Shown here piece after piece: positions 1-11,198 of a DNA stretch of 64,000 bases. Made by a program: the position numbers and the translations under genes. Origin of the DNA: Cyathus striatus (Eukaryota; Basidiomycota; Agaricomycetes; Agaricales; Nidulariaceae). The stretch lies in assembly GCA_025738555.1 (NCBI GenBank), contig JAOVFP010000017.1, positions 2,294,001-2,358,000 of the forward strand, in the 5' to 3' direction. The notes under the pieces were generated by a model. It worked only from the letters and a program-made list of their open reading frames with translations. It ran no database searches and was not told the origin of the DNA. How positions within the stretch are numbered: position 1 is the stretch's first letter; the number at the start of each line of letters is the position of its first letter.

Positions 1-687
1 TATGGCTGGAGAGGTAATGAATATTGCGAATACATCGAAGAACAGTCAGTTTTGATGTTGAGACATAAAATATGAGCTCGAGTGGGGGCGGGAAAATGAG
101 GAAGCACGGCAGACTGAATAATTGATGGGGAGGGGGAGGGGCAGGGAGGGGGCATGATGGTGGTACGATGAAGAAAAACTTCGTTGGCAACGGTTCTGAA
201 TCATGCATGTAATCGGACAACGAAGGTAAACAAGGATACGCGAGCCAATAAGCGAGAGCTAGATTGTGTAAGTCCGTGCTAGACCAGTTCTGGAGTCACG
301 GCGGTCTCGCTACTCATTACTCAGGACTTCCTCGAGATCAACTTAGCAATATGACAATACTAACCGGACAAGTGGTTCAGCGCTCAGCACTCGGCACTGG
401 TGTAGACCTTTCAACTTAACTGAGCATTGCTTCTTGTACCAAGGTGAGTGCAGTGGTCACTACATTCGATTAAAGCTGAATTACACGAGTTCCAGAAGTA
501 ATTTATCATATCTAGTCCATAGAGGTATCAGAAATAATACTCAATGTTGGTATATTCATGTCTAACCAAACACATCACCCAAGGACATGAGTATAAGTTA
601 TACCTAAGCGAAACACCGTGTGAAGAACAATGAATAAAGATGCGAAGTTAGGTACCATGATGTATCATTGATTCCGCTTAGGGATAA
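1..687. other. No gene recognised; left flank of the truncated copia element
   Basis: I see no open frame of useful length and no match to the repeats found elsewhere in the window. It contains a G-rich stretch near 130-160. The expected remainder of the copia element (rest of reverse transcriptase, RNase H, 3' LTR) is not here, so the element ends at or near the right edge of this stretch. Confidence 0.5.
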
Positions 688-3678
688 TTAGAAGAATTGA
701 GAAGAATTGAGCTCACTGATACACAATTTGGAATGTGTGTTTTTCCTGATGTCTTCTAGTTTCCAGGTCCCTTTCTGCATTAACATTTCATATTCTGAGT
801 TTATAGCTTGTTCCCATTCAGCTGATTCATGTGAAGACATTGCTTCTTTGATAGTACGAGGTAAGTCATTGATTTTCTCAGTTAAAAGATAAGAAAAATC
901 GATTTCATTTAGATAATTTGACTGTTCTTCCTTGTTTAAAGTGAAATTGTTGGTACGTGGTGCAGCTGGTAATCGTGAATTTGGGTTATCAAGTTTTCTA
1001 TAGTTATGTTGAGTAGTTTCTCGTTCAGAACGTCGCAGTGGGATAGGATTTAGTCCCTGTGGGTGGTAATTGACTCCTGGGCTTGTTTCAATAGGTACTG
1101 ACTTCGTTTTCACAGGTGTTGTTGGTGTATTTGTTGTCTGGCTCTCTGGCTTCATATCTGGCTTCTCAGCAATCGCCTCGGGCTTCGCTTCAAGTTTACT
1201 ATGTTTGAATTTCGTCTCAAGTGGCTTATTTTCCGATTTTTGTGTTCCAGAAGGCTGGGGATCGACGTCTCCCCTGTGCTCCCCCTCGATCTTCAGTCTG
1301 GGGGCACTGGATTGTTCAATGGCATCATTTTCGGCCTCTGCTTCGGAAAATACGAAATTTCGAGATACTTTTATCCGTTTCGTCATTGAATCATAAAAGT
1401 GAACTGCCCCAGGTCCATCTTCGAATCCAACAAAGGTATGCTTCGTTGATTTTGGTGCTAATTTAGATTGCTTAACTCCTTGATGCAGTATCCATACATC
1501 ACTTCCAAACTCTCGGAAATGTGATACATCCGGCTTCTTTCCATTCCAGGCCTCCTCTGGTGTCTTCCCCTCGAGTGCCCGTGTTGGTGCTCAGTTTCTA
1601 AGGTATGCTGCGTGGCGTACGGCTTCAGCCCATAAGGATGTTGGTAAGTCCTTCTCTATAATCATGGCTCGCGCTAATTCAATTAATGTTCGATTAAATC
1701 GCTCAGCGACACCATTTTGCAATGGGGAATAAGGTGCAGTGGTCTGTAGCTCGATTCCTTTTGTGCTCAGCCATTGTTTTACCTTTTTATTGATATATTC
1801 ACCTCCATTATCAACTCGGAGGACCTTAGGACAATGGTCAAACTTGTTCTCAACATAAGTAAGATATTCTTTTAATTTTTCGAAGGCATCTGACTTTTTC
1901 TTCATGAATAGAACTGTGCATCGTCGAGTCGCATCGTCTGTAAAAGATATGTAATAAATCGATCCTCCAACCGATTGGGCTCGTGCTGGACCCCATACAT
2001 CACTGTGGGTAAGCTCTCCTCGTGTCTCTGCTCGATTTTTGGCCTCCTTAGGATAATTCTGACGAGTTTGCTTCGCCTGGACACAGGATTCACACTGTAT
2101 AAATGGAGGACTGTCTGGATCAACTGTAAGTCCTTCTACTAGTCCATTCTTGATGAGTTTCTCGAGTCCTGATATTCCTAGGTGTCCATATTTTCTGTGG
2201 AGTGAGTTCCATGTGTCTGGAGACGATCTTGCAATGTTTGCATGCTCTCCGGCTTCGGTATGGACTCTAGCTTTCGCATTTAAAGCATACAACTGGTCAG
2301 TTATGTTTCCAGTAGCCAAAATGTGATTTGAATAGTCTACAATCCTGACTTTATCCCTTCCAAAAATCGCTTCATACCCAGCTTTATCAAGTTTGCTAAT
2401 GGATAGAAGATTATTAGTAGCATTTGGGGCATATAGGACATTCTGTAGATTGTGAGTAACAATTTTTCCATTTACTTTACAGTCCAACTGAATTGTTCCT
2501 CATCCTAGAGCCTTAATAGAATGGTTACCAACACCATTAATCGATTTTGAAGCTAACGGCTCAAATTTTATGAAGGTATTTCTGTCATTACAGATATGTG
2601 AAGTGGTTCCTGAATCAGCTAACCAAGTATCCCTAGTAATTGCATTCGAAAATTGGCCATCATTATAATGGTAAGTCCTATTCAGAATATCTGTATTCTC
2701 ACTGCTAATTTCATTGCAATGGTACGCAGTGTCCTTAAGCTCAGAATTTGCTGCCGTAGTGTCTGCCTGATTTGCGCGGTCGTTACCACTGCTCTTCTTC
2801 TTCTTTCGGCGTGGTCCCTGGCCTTCTTTCCTGCCACCTTTCGACCAGCACTCATCCCGAGTGTGTCCTCACTTGTGGCAATTGTAGCATTCAATATTTG
2901 ACTTCTCACGTGGCTTTGATCTTGTTTGAGCCTGCATTGCACTATCATTTGCATTATGGGTGAGTTTATCCTTCTGGCAGCGGTCTTCCTCAAGAATAAG
3001 AGAAATGAGCTCAAATGAAGTGATAGACCAAATAGTTTCCTTCATGGTATTGTCCTTCATTGATTTTTCGTCAGACTTATCTTTACTCACTGAAGTATTA
3101 GCCCCTAGATATGCGGTTGTGAACTGGTCCCAAGTTTCTGGAAGAGATGAGATGAGAATTGTCGTAAATTCATCATCATCTATCAAACTATTTAGTAAGT
3201 GCAATTCTTCCTGTATCTTTCTCAGTTCTGTGATGTGTGTGCTGATATCTGTCGTTTCTTCAGCTATAGTGCGATACAGATGCCTATGTGCCGAGATGAT
3301 ACCCATCTTACCTCGTGGCTCCTTCACTGTCCTCAACTGTGCCCACATCTGTGCGGTGGTCTTGGCTCCCACGATATGAATAATCTGTGAGTCGCTCAAG
3401 GTTAACTCAATTTGAGTTTGTGCTTGCACATCGTTGTCTTCCCAAGTAGTTAATTTATCTTGAAAGGCCTTCTTGCTATCTGTGGTACTCGATGTTGCCT
3501 CCATCCCTTCCTTCACGGAGTCCATGGTGGGCTTCTTCTCGGTTCCTTTGGCATATTTCCAGAGTTTGCGGTCACGTAGTATGCTCGTAATTTGGCGTTT
3601 CCAGGCTAACCAGTTATCTTCATGGAGTAGCTCAATGCGATATAGGCTTGATGGTGTTTCATTTGATGATGAAGACAT
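688..3678 (-). pseudogene. Copia gag-pol polyprotein, broken by three TGA codons and truncated
   Basis: One frame runs from ATG 3678 to about 745. Visible in order: a UBN2-type Gag (SLYRIELLHEDNWLAWK near the start); a CX2CX4HX4C zinc knuckle (CYNC...GH...C) interrupted by TGA at 2869-2871; an aspartic protease with LADSGTTSHI near 2610; TGA at 2500-2502; the GAG-pre-integrase WNSLHRKYGHLG; integrase with catalytic D (LTHSDVWGP), D (VDNGGEY) and E (NGVAERFNRTL); TGA at 1591-1593 where family members read YLRNR; and the N-terminal edge of RT (EWEQAINSEYEMLMQKGTW). All segments stay in the same frame, so point nonsense mutations, not frameshifts, broke it. Each TGA sits where Arg (CGA) is plausible. 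Confidence 0.9.
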
Positions 3679-3775
3679 TGTGACTTAATGTGTGGGGTTA
3701 TAGGAGGTATGTGATATAATGTGTATATTGAACTCTTGTTTACAGTTACTTTAGGGTGCAGGGCCCATAACCTCT

Positions 3776-4054
3776 TGTACTTACACCTGAAATAAAGTGT
3801 AGACGAGGTGCACAAGTAACCGAGAACTTAGGTTCACACTGATTTGGAGTGGGGAAAATATGGGGAGTTAATTCACTGAGGTATCTACACAGTTTCTTTC
3901 GCATTTTTATAGACAGAAATGTATCTAGAATATTCTACAGTAATCTACAATGTATATTCTACAAAGTTCTCGCATAATGGTGTTCTCGGGGATCTCGAAG
4001 ATGTGAGAACACGCTTGCTTGATCTGGGTACTTCAAGATTGTACCATCTCAACA
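3776..4054 (-). repeat. 5' LTR of the copia element
   Basis: In element orientation it starts TGTTGAGATGG and ends AAGTACA, so TG...CA, 279 bp. A second copy stands alone at 32735-32988 with the same two ends, which fixes the boundaries. The two copies differ mainly by a run of about 25 bp present here and absent there. Confidence 0.85.
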
Positions 4055-4105
4055 AAGAGATATAAATATGTTGCGAGTCAACAGCTGTCTCTATCAACTT
4101 CCAAC

Positions 4106-4299
4106 ATGTTATTCCCAACTTACCCAGAAGAAATATTTGAAGAAATCATCTCACACCTCTCAGACAATGTATCATCCCTCAAATCATGTGCACTCATTTC
4201 GCATTTCTTCTACTCAGTCGCCTTTTGACTCTTATTCACAGTTGTTGAATTCCATCCAGATCCGAGCTATCGAAGAGATATACTCCCTCCACAGTTTGA
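4106..4299 (+). pseudogene. F-box gene fragment (copy F1)
   Basis: The 5' end of an F-box protein gene: YPEEIFEEIISHLSD followed by SSLKSCALISHFFYS, which is the LP..I..EI...L...d...l..c.lVs..f pattern of F-box domains. A TGA at 4226-4228 replaces the CGA Arg found at the same place in copy F4. The gene is cut at 4300 by palindromic element A, and its promoter is cut by the copia LTR at 4054. Only about 65 codons remain; in copy F2 the corresponding sequence continues directly with ECFYKVL. Confidence 0.75.
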
Positions 4300-5627
4300 C
4301 ACTGGTGGCTGTCAATGCGATTGATTGCTACCACCAAGCTGTTGTTGTGCGAGATCATTAAATTAATAAATTTGAGATCAATCATTGTTGCATTAAGTAG
4401 AAATCAATCCCAGTTCAATCTGAAATCAATGAGAAATAAATAAGAAATCAATCAAAAATCAATCAAAAATCAATGGATAGCTCAAAATTGTTAGGTACCC
4501 TACTGCAGGATATACTATATACTAGAGTGGTTAACTATATACATATACTTTATCTACTACACCATGAGTCTTTTCTAACACATAAACTTTTCTCTATATT
4601 ACACATACCTGGAGAGTGAAATCAATGTTGAAATCATTGGGGAGATCAATGTAAATTCCAAGGGAGATCAATGATAGTTCAATGGGAAATCAATGGGAAA
4701 TAAATGCAAAAATCAATGTTATATCATTGGGAAATCATTGGGAAATCAATACTAAAATTAATATAATATTTTATTCTATTCTACAGCCTTCACAGAGGTG
4801 TACTATTTTCAAAAATGTTAAAACGATGAAATCACATGGTTGTGTGATCATGTTTTCTAAGCTGTAGTATTATTACTAATATAACACTTTTACATAATAT
4901 GTATATTTATGTATGATAAAAATAAAAATAAAACTAGTATTGACATAACATTAACTTTTCCATATTATATAACGTTGATCTTCACATTTATTTTCGCATT
5001 TATTTTACATTGATCTCCCCAATGATTTCAAACTTGTACCAATAATTCTACAAAGTCCAAAAGGATTGATTTTGCTCTCCAGGTATGTGTAATATAGAGA
5101 AAAGTTTGCATGTTAGAAAAGGACTCATGGTGCAGTAGATAAAGTATGTATATGTATATAGTTAACCACCCTAATATATAGTATACCCTGTAGTAGGATA
5201 CCTAACAATTTTGAGCTATCCATTGATTTTTGATTGATTTTTGATTGATTTCTTATTTATTTCTCATTGATTTCACTCTAATGATTTCTAATGATTTTGG
5301 ATTGAACTGGGATTGATTTCAAACTACACAAGGATTGATTTCTACTCAATGTAACAATAGGGGTGTTCAAAGTTGATGCTATGCAGTATGATATGAGCTG
5401 ATGGTGCTACATGAACAACTTCCCACGATATGGTGGTAGCTATCTCCCACCCTTATCGTAGCGCACGCTTCTTGAGCGCTCGGCATCAGCTTTCGGAGCT
5501 TGAAAAGATATCGCGTAAGCATGTGGCATGTGTTCCCTTACTGTCAGTATGCCCACATGTGCTAACACCTGCGATACCCACCTCCTCCTCCCCCCCTTCT
5601 TTCTCCTCACACTTTTTTGTCTTCATC

Positions 5628-7142
5628 ATGTCTGAGCTGGCTGGGCCGAGCATTTCTCTCGTTAACTCAAGTAACACTCAATCCTCTGAGCTTCAACAGC
5701 TAGAAGAAAGGCTTGCCCTTGTCAAAGCTAGAAAGAGATCTAAGGCAACCAAACACAAAGATCGTGATGCAGACAAAGAAAATGAAGGTCTCCTTGTTGT
5801 TGGTGGAAAGAGAAAGGGTGTAAAGCATAAGGATGGCATCCAGTATGTTCCATTTCTCTGTATTTGTGCTCGCAAGAGCTGATCTCTGTCCTAGGTGGTC
5901 TGATTCCACATACTTTCACCTTACTGACCTGTTGTTGATGAAAATCGAGGAGAACATTCCGTACTGATGTGTGTTCGGATTCAAGACTGCTGGTCTTGAC
6001 GAGACACGCAAAAACCTCACTGTAATCCTCGCTTGCAGGGAGTTGGCACCTGTAATGTTTGAGAAAGCCAGGACCTCACCAGAACATGTTGAAGGGATCA
6101 CCAATTTGATTAAGGCCCGCATAGCATTGTGAATATTCATTTGATTATCTATTCTTATTTACTGACACTGGTCTTTTGTAGTATCAAGAAGAAATACTTC
6201 GAGTACCAGAAGGAATTGGGTCAGACTGGTCATGGTTTGATTGAGGAGGGACTCGAAGCATCTATTCAAGTTGGGACACCGATTCACAATGTTTGGCATA
6301 AGCATTTTAGTTCATATTGGTATATAACTTACTGATGCTTTCTATAGAGATGATTGAACACGATTTCAAGTGGTACAAGCGCCTCCACAGCCTCCTCTCT
6401 TCAAGCCCCATCTACAGCCACTCTGGAGTTGCAAATAGCTCCACTCCTCTTGACTTAAGCATTCTTGAACCTCAAGCTTTGGACGAAAATGAGGCTAATG
6501 GGTCTTCATGAATGGAACAGCCAACTGTGATGGATGAGAGTAGTGCTCAAGTGGATGAGGAGCCTGAGGATGATGAGGAGAGGGATGTGTCTAATGTATT
6601 TGGGCCCTCAGTGAGTTACTTTCCATCTGTAGTATGATAGCTCATTGACTATTTAGAAGGGTCCTCAACAATCATTGAAGTGGGGACTTGAAAGCATTGA
6701 CAACGTACTTGATGACAATTTTTCGGATCAGTTGTATCGGAGCTCCCCCCCACCTACAGACACCTTTATGACCCCTCCCAAGCCATCCTCATCAATCACC
6801 TCCACCCCTCTATCCCGTGCAACACCCTCAACAGATTCACATGCTACTCTGAAGGTTATACCTCAAAAGTGCAGGAGTGGGGGAGTTTACGATACTCTGG
6901 GTGAGATTACAGCCGGTCACCAGAAGGCTCAGATGGAGCAGCTCAAGCGCCGTGACTACAACAAAATGAAGCGTCAACGTGCCCGTCTGAATGCCAAGGC
7001 TGAGCGGGACTGAGAATGGGCTGAGCATGTGTGGGAACAACATCAGGTAGAGGCTGCTGAGCGGGCTGAGAAGCGAGCCCATGAATTGGCACTTCTGGAT
7101 AAGCAGATTGAGCTGGAGCATTTGCATAACAATATGGTATAA
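5628..7142 (+). pseudogene. Harbinger accessory ORF (coiled-coil / DNA-binding-type protein), degenerate
   Basis: It starts MSELAGPSISLVNSS and has a Lys/Arg/Glu-rich helix (LEERLALVKARKRSKATKHK), as in the second ORF of fungal Harbinger elements. The first intron is about 5831-5894 and a second ends near 6180. Later parts include LKWYKRLHSLLSSSP-like and LDLSILEP segments, and a C-terminal charged coiled coil (QMEQLKRRDYNKMKRQRARL). In-frame TGA codons lie near 5966, at 6509-6511 and at 7012-7014. The donor near 6289 is not a normal GT. In Harbinger systems this protein helps bind the ends and import the nuclease into the nucleus; here it is inactive. Confidence 0.65.
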
Positions 7143-7233
7143 GGTTTTAGTTCTATTCTTTGAGTATATACCCACTACCCACTTTCCTTCATTCGTTTCT
7201 AATTGCTTCAAGTAAACATTCCTTCAACCTCTC

Positions 7234-8710
7234 TCATTTAATCCTTCCCTCTAGTAGCACCACATGCTCTCCCTGGTTATAATTTTCTTCCAGTCCATTT
7301 AGGTTATCTAATCTCTCCTCTTCCCATTGCCTACGTAGCTCCTGTTCATCTTCCATAATTTGTTGACCTTCAATATAAAATGTGTCGCTTTCAATGTTTT
7401 CACCGCTTTCATGCATAATAGCAAAGTTATGAAGGTGAATGCAAGCAATTACCCACATAGTTGCGATGTCCTTTGCTTTCTCGTTATCAATGCGAAGTCA
7501 AAGGCCTCTTAATGATGACCATCTCCCTTTCAGGTAACCAACACAGTGCTCAGAGTGAATGTGTATATGTGAAACATGAAAATTAAAAATGGCATTTTCC
7601 TGGATAGACTTTTCAGGTCTACACAAATAAAATTAGTTCGCAAACCAGTTAAAGCATAAAACTTACTCTTTGTATGGCACCTGACACCAGTTCCATATCG
7701 GATATGCAGAGTCAGCCCATATAAACTCTTGATCTTCAAGAAAGTGCTCATGTTCCTGGTACATTTTTGTCTCTTGCCATGCTGTCACATCATGCTGACT
7801 ACCAGGAAGACCCACTTCATAATCAATAATATGAAGATTCAGAAGGTTTATGAGCTGCAACTAATATTAGAATTTTCTGCTCTAGTGCTAGTACTAGTAT
7901 ACAACATACCTGAACATTTAGTGAATAGTTTGACTTCCGATCGTAAAATGCATTTCCAAAGTGATGAGGTCTTTGAAAAATTGGAACCAGGGTGCCGTCC
8001 ACCATAAGCCACCCATCTTGCCAGTCAGGACAAGAGAGTTCTTCTACCCAGTTCTTTGCTTGCTCTTTTTCTTCTGCTGTTGGCCATGACATTGTAGCAT
8101 GACGAAAATGTGGATCACAACAAGCTCACATGACACATATAACAACATTTCATACAGTGCCATAAGAGACACCAGCCCATAGAGCCACCTTCATAACACT
8201 AGCAGCATTTCCATAATGACGAAATCGAAAAAGAGCAATAACAAGTTGGTGGTCAGTTGGCATTTGAGTGTTGTTGGAGTTATTCTGGAATGCAGGGTGA
8301 TTTTGCATTATATCAACTAGGCTATCAAAGCACTTTGATGTAAGCCCGGTGTATGAGTGAAAGATATCTGGGGAATTTTCTTTATGATCATTAAGTAGAA
8401 TCCGGACATTTTCAAGGGTTTTGGGAATTTTACGATGTCGATTGAGATAGCATTGACTATATAGCTCTTCCAAGGCTGTAACAAGATGTTCTGGAAAATC
8501 ATCCAGTTCAAAAAATGGCCCTTCAGAATCATCAGTGGACATGGACACATTGGATGAATCCGAAGATGGACAGCTGTCAGAATCCTCACTGGAGGAAGAA
8601 GAGTCTGGTGATGGCATAGATAATCTGGCTTCTTCTTCAGCCACTGCATTTATCATGAAGGCTTCTATAAGGGCCTTCTCCTGTTTCTGGTGGTCTGTAG
8701 TATGTGGCAT
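7234..8710 (-). pseudogene. Harbinger DDE transposase (DDE_Tnp_4 type), three TGA codons
   Basis: The reading runs from ATG 8710. The N-terminus is acidic and Ser-rich (about residues 30-65). The helix-turn-helix region ends AASVMKVALWAGVSYGTV. The catalytic acids are recognisable: D in LMVDGTLVPIF, D in FIWADSAYPIWNW, and E in HIHSEHCVGYLKGRW. The GLPGSQHDVTAW motif is present. Two short introns (about 7859-7911 and 7622-7670) restore the frame. TGA codons at 8150-8152, 8126-8128 and 7498-7500 fall in otherwise intact sequence; the last lies in the conserved GLRLRIDNEK segment where Arg is expected. The C-terminus is acidic and Glu-rich. Confidence 0.85.
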
Positions 8711-9093
8711 ACTGAACTTGTGCTGAGAAAAGTGGCAAGCAGAGGGAGAAATGCAGACTGTGTGTTATCGTTCTCATTCCTTGAGGAATCTGCTATCTAA
8801 TCAAATCAAGCGCGATCGTGTACATCATTTATTTGAATCTCAGACACAGCCTGGTCGGCAGACCATATCGTTGTGAGCTTGGAGAAAGGGGGGTATCAAA
8901 GTTGCGTCGCTATGACAAGCTGTTCACACGATACGGTAACAGGTCTTGGTGCTACGATTTGATCTACTTTGAACTCCCCTAATGTTTGATCTCAAATTTA
9001 TTAATTTAATGATCTCGCACAACAACAGCTCAGTGGTAGTGATCAATCGCTATGACAGCCACAACTCGAACTATTTTAAATGCTCGCAGGAGA

Positions 9094-9100
9094 TATAAAA
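9094..9100 (+). promoter_or_regulatory. TATA box of barwin-like copy 1
   Basis: TATAAAA lies 80 bp before the ATG at 9180. The same GAGATATA(T)AA-type box sits at a similar distance before copy 2 (about 34207-34216), copy 3 (about 39191) and copy 4 (about 41508), so the core promoter is conserved across the family. Confidence 0.55.
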
Positions 9101-9179
9101 TGATAGGTTCTATGAGGGATCTCAGCAGGTTCAGACCTTGCTTAGTGTCAAACAGCACAACTTGTCTTCGAGTTACAAC

Positions 9180-9844
9180 ATGGTTCCCTTAAAACTTGCC
9201 ACAGCTGCCACCATCCTTCTCTGAGCAGTCTCATCCGTTTTTGCATTCACTGGCAAAGGTTTGTTTCTATAATTCTCATCGTAGCAATGTATGAAGCTAA
9301 TTGCAGAAATACAGTAACTTATTACTACCCAAGTAGGACATGCCTGGCTGTCTGAGTAAATAGAAATGCTAACCTAACTTCTACTTGAAGAGCAAGTTGG
9401 TGATGGCAGAGGTATTGGTTCTTGCAGAACTGTAATCAATGACTCGGACTACTCAGCGGCTGTCGCGCATACCTTATTTGATACCTACCTGTTCGTCGTT
9501 ATCACGATGTTGTGTATCATTCTTACTAATCTGCTTAAACAGTGGTGCTGGCCTCAATCCTAATGCGTATGTTAATCAATTGTTAGTACCTGAGAGTAGA
9601 TGCGCTAACTCTTGCAATAGCAACCCCATTTGTGGAAGGAATTTACGCCTTACATGTGAGTTATAAGCATTTTTACCTGATGAAGCCCTTAAAAGACCAA
9701 GGACAATCAGTCACTGTTAAGGTTGTCGACAGATGTGCGGATTGCGAGGGAATGTACAATGTCGATCTGACTTCTACCGCATTCCAACAACTTGCTCCTT
9801 TGAGTGTTGGAAGGCTCTATGGTGTTCAGTGGGATTGGGTTTAG
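9180..9844 (+). pseudogene. Barwin-like / RlpA-like double-psi beta-barrel secreted protein, copy 1 (nonsense in signal peptide)
   Basis: Five exons (9180-9258, 9391-9490, 9543-9566, 9621-9655, 9696-9844) match those of the intact copies base for base in length. The domain shows the double-psi barrel pattern: CxTVINDSDYSAAVA, NPICG, VKVVDRCADC, VDLTSTAFQQLA, and a final GVQWDWV. Codon 15 (9222-9224) is TGA inside the signal peptide; copy 2 has TCA (Ser) there. The conserved SCGT glycine is also changed to Arg. Unless translation starts elsewhere, no secreted product is made. The spared downstream frame suggests a recent lesion. Confidence 0.8.
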
Positions 9845-11198
9845 ATAGCTTAGCACGGTGGAAGTCGATACTAGGAAATAGTGCCTTGTACTTTCATGGC
9901 TGGACACTTTCTACCTAGTTTTGCCTTAGATAAGACAAAGTGTCCGTCACTATATTGCGTGACTGGAAATCATTTAAGTATTCATTGTTGCCAGTGTTTA
10001 TACCAGTACTGGTGGGCAATTTTATAAGTATATCTGCCAGCCAAGAAATAAGTTTGTTGAGAGAGTATAGCAAAAAATTATCTCTGTATAAATTAGAAGC
10101 TCCTAATAATCTCAGACAAAATTGTAGTCTTAGATATAGACGCAGATGAAGCCTGAAGTAAGGGAGTGAGCTGAATTACAGATTCGAAGAATTTGCTAGG
10201 AGTTCAGGACGTACCAGTACCCTCAGATACCTCATATGGGTCTAGTGTGGCCGCACGAACAACTTCAGAGAAAAGAGTCAGATGGACGAATGTGCGGCCC
10301 ATTAGGAGCGGTGAGTTGACAAGCGACTTGAAAATGCAAGTGTCGTATCAGATTCATAACAAAACGGAGAAAAAGCTGAAGTGAAGGTTGCTCTTGGGTT
10401 GCTCTTCTCAATATAAATGCATGTAGTGAGACGTTCATCAGCAGCGTTGTGTTTTTAGAGGTCTTAGACAAACAGTTACTGTTTGTCTAAAACCTCTAAA
10501 AAACACTTACATGGTCCCCGACACAGGCACTCCAGACCAACTCCAGACTTGCTCCAGACTAGTAGCAACTACTTAGTGACTAGTTCACTGTAGCATTGTC
10601 AGTACTCCGAGTCTCCGAATGACTCAACCAACTCTAAATTCCTTCACAATCCTTCAAGTTGCAGCCCTTTCAAGATAAAATAAGATAAAATGACTCATGA
10701 GTCAGAATGTACCGAGCAAGTACCAAGTTCTAAGTACTCGCCATTCGCACTTTTCACTACAGTATCTAACTCTTTTGTATCACAGATTATGTATTATGCT
10801 GGATATTCCCAATACCAGCACAGGTTGAATGGTTCTCAGACCCAGAATCATCTCTTCCAGCCATACAAACGATGGGAGTTCCAGAATGCCTCTTTTCAAT
10901 AGATAGCTTCAAACCATCGCATTAGGATAGGTTCACTGTCTAGTAAAAGTATACTGGGGAGACTATCTGCACTACTATTTAATTGGCTTGGATGGGAAGT
11001 CCATCCGAAAATCCAGCCAACTCAGAAGTTCAGTGATTGTTAACAAGGTGATGTAGGACTTTACGGGTCCCTGCATCAGCGTCACCCGCCATACTGTTTA
11101 TATCAATCGTCGAGTTATAGCAGCCCAGCACTTAATGGTCAATCAAAAGGAGATATAAATATGTTGCGACTTTGTATCTGTCTCTATCAACTTCCGAC
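9845..11198. other. Intergenic part of the barwin / F-box duplicated unit
   Basis: I see no gene. Several blocks (for example 9960-10060, 10150-10200, 10320-10440, 10620-11160) are repeated in order at 34990-35990 between barwin copy 2 and F-box copy F4, so this is the shared spacer of a duplicated unit. It includes the hairpin at 10449-10506 and a TATA-like box at 11154-11160 (TATAAAT), 45 bp before the F2 start. Confidence 0.7.
10449..10506. repeat. Near-perfect 58-bp hairpin
   Basis: GTGTTTTTAGAGGTCTTAG and the following bases to 10477 pair with 10478-10506 almost without mismatch, leaving essentially no loop. In the duplicated unit only one arm is present (about 35474-35505), and another single arm lies inverted near 61310-61345. 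The second arm here was therefore probably gained by a local inverted duplication. Confidence 0.75.

Larger units (their letters stand above)
688..4054 (-). mobile_element. Truncated Ty1/copia LTR retrotransposon
   Basis: The element reads right to left: 5' LTR (3776-4054), leader (3679-3775), then one gag-pol frame in the order gag, zinc knuckle, protease, integrase, start of reverse transcriptase. That order (integrase before RT) defines copia. Recognisable RT ends around position 745, just after the GTWKLED segment, and no RNase H or 3' LTR is present, so roughly the 3' half has been lost. It inserted directly beside the TATA-like box (about 4060-4068) of an F-box gene copy: bases right of the LTR match the promoters of the F-box copies at 11.1 and 36.0 kb. 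It is not autonomous. Confidence 0.9.
5359..8980. mobile_element. Two-gene PIF/Harbinger transposon
   Basis: The ends are imperfect inverted repeats: AGGGGTGTTCAAAGTTGAT on the left and the complement of ATCTACTTTGAACTCCCCT on the right. Both are flanked by the 3-bp direct repeat AAT (5356-5358 and 8981-8983). The empty site is preserved in element B (about 33736-33760, GTAACAATGATTGATCTC), so insertion with duplication of AAT is directly visible. Inside are two convergent genes, as usual for Harbinger: an accessory DNA-binding-type ORF on the plus strand and a DDE nuclease on the minus strand. Both carry several TGA codons, so the copy is dead. Confidence 0.9.
4300..9062. mobile_element. Palindromic (foldback) element A, split by a Harbinger insertion
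   Basis: The left end begins CACTGGTGGCTGTCAA and the right end finishes TGACAGCCAC, with long inverted arms. Sequence 4300-4615 is mirrored by 5084-5358 joined to 8984-9062. Without the 3.6-kb Harbinger insertion the element is about 1.14 kb. It has no ORF and is very rich in GAAATCAAT/ATTGATTTC words. A related element B lies at 32464-33823 and starts with the same terminal bases. It interrupts F-box copy F1. Superfamily is not assigned: I could not find a convincing target duplication, and the right terminus is shorter than the left. Confidence 0.75.

Noticed and set aside
4400..5340. Short repeated words GAAATCAAT at fairly regular spacing, considered as a CRISPR-like or satellite array
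   Set aside because: No spacers of uniform length and the words belong to the arms of a palindromic transposon; CRISPR is not expected in a fungal nuclear genome.
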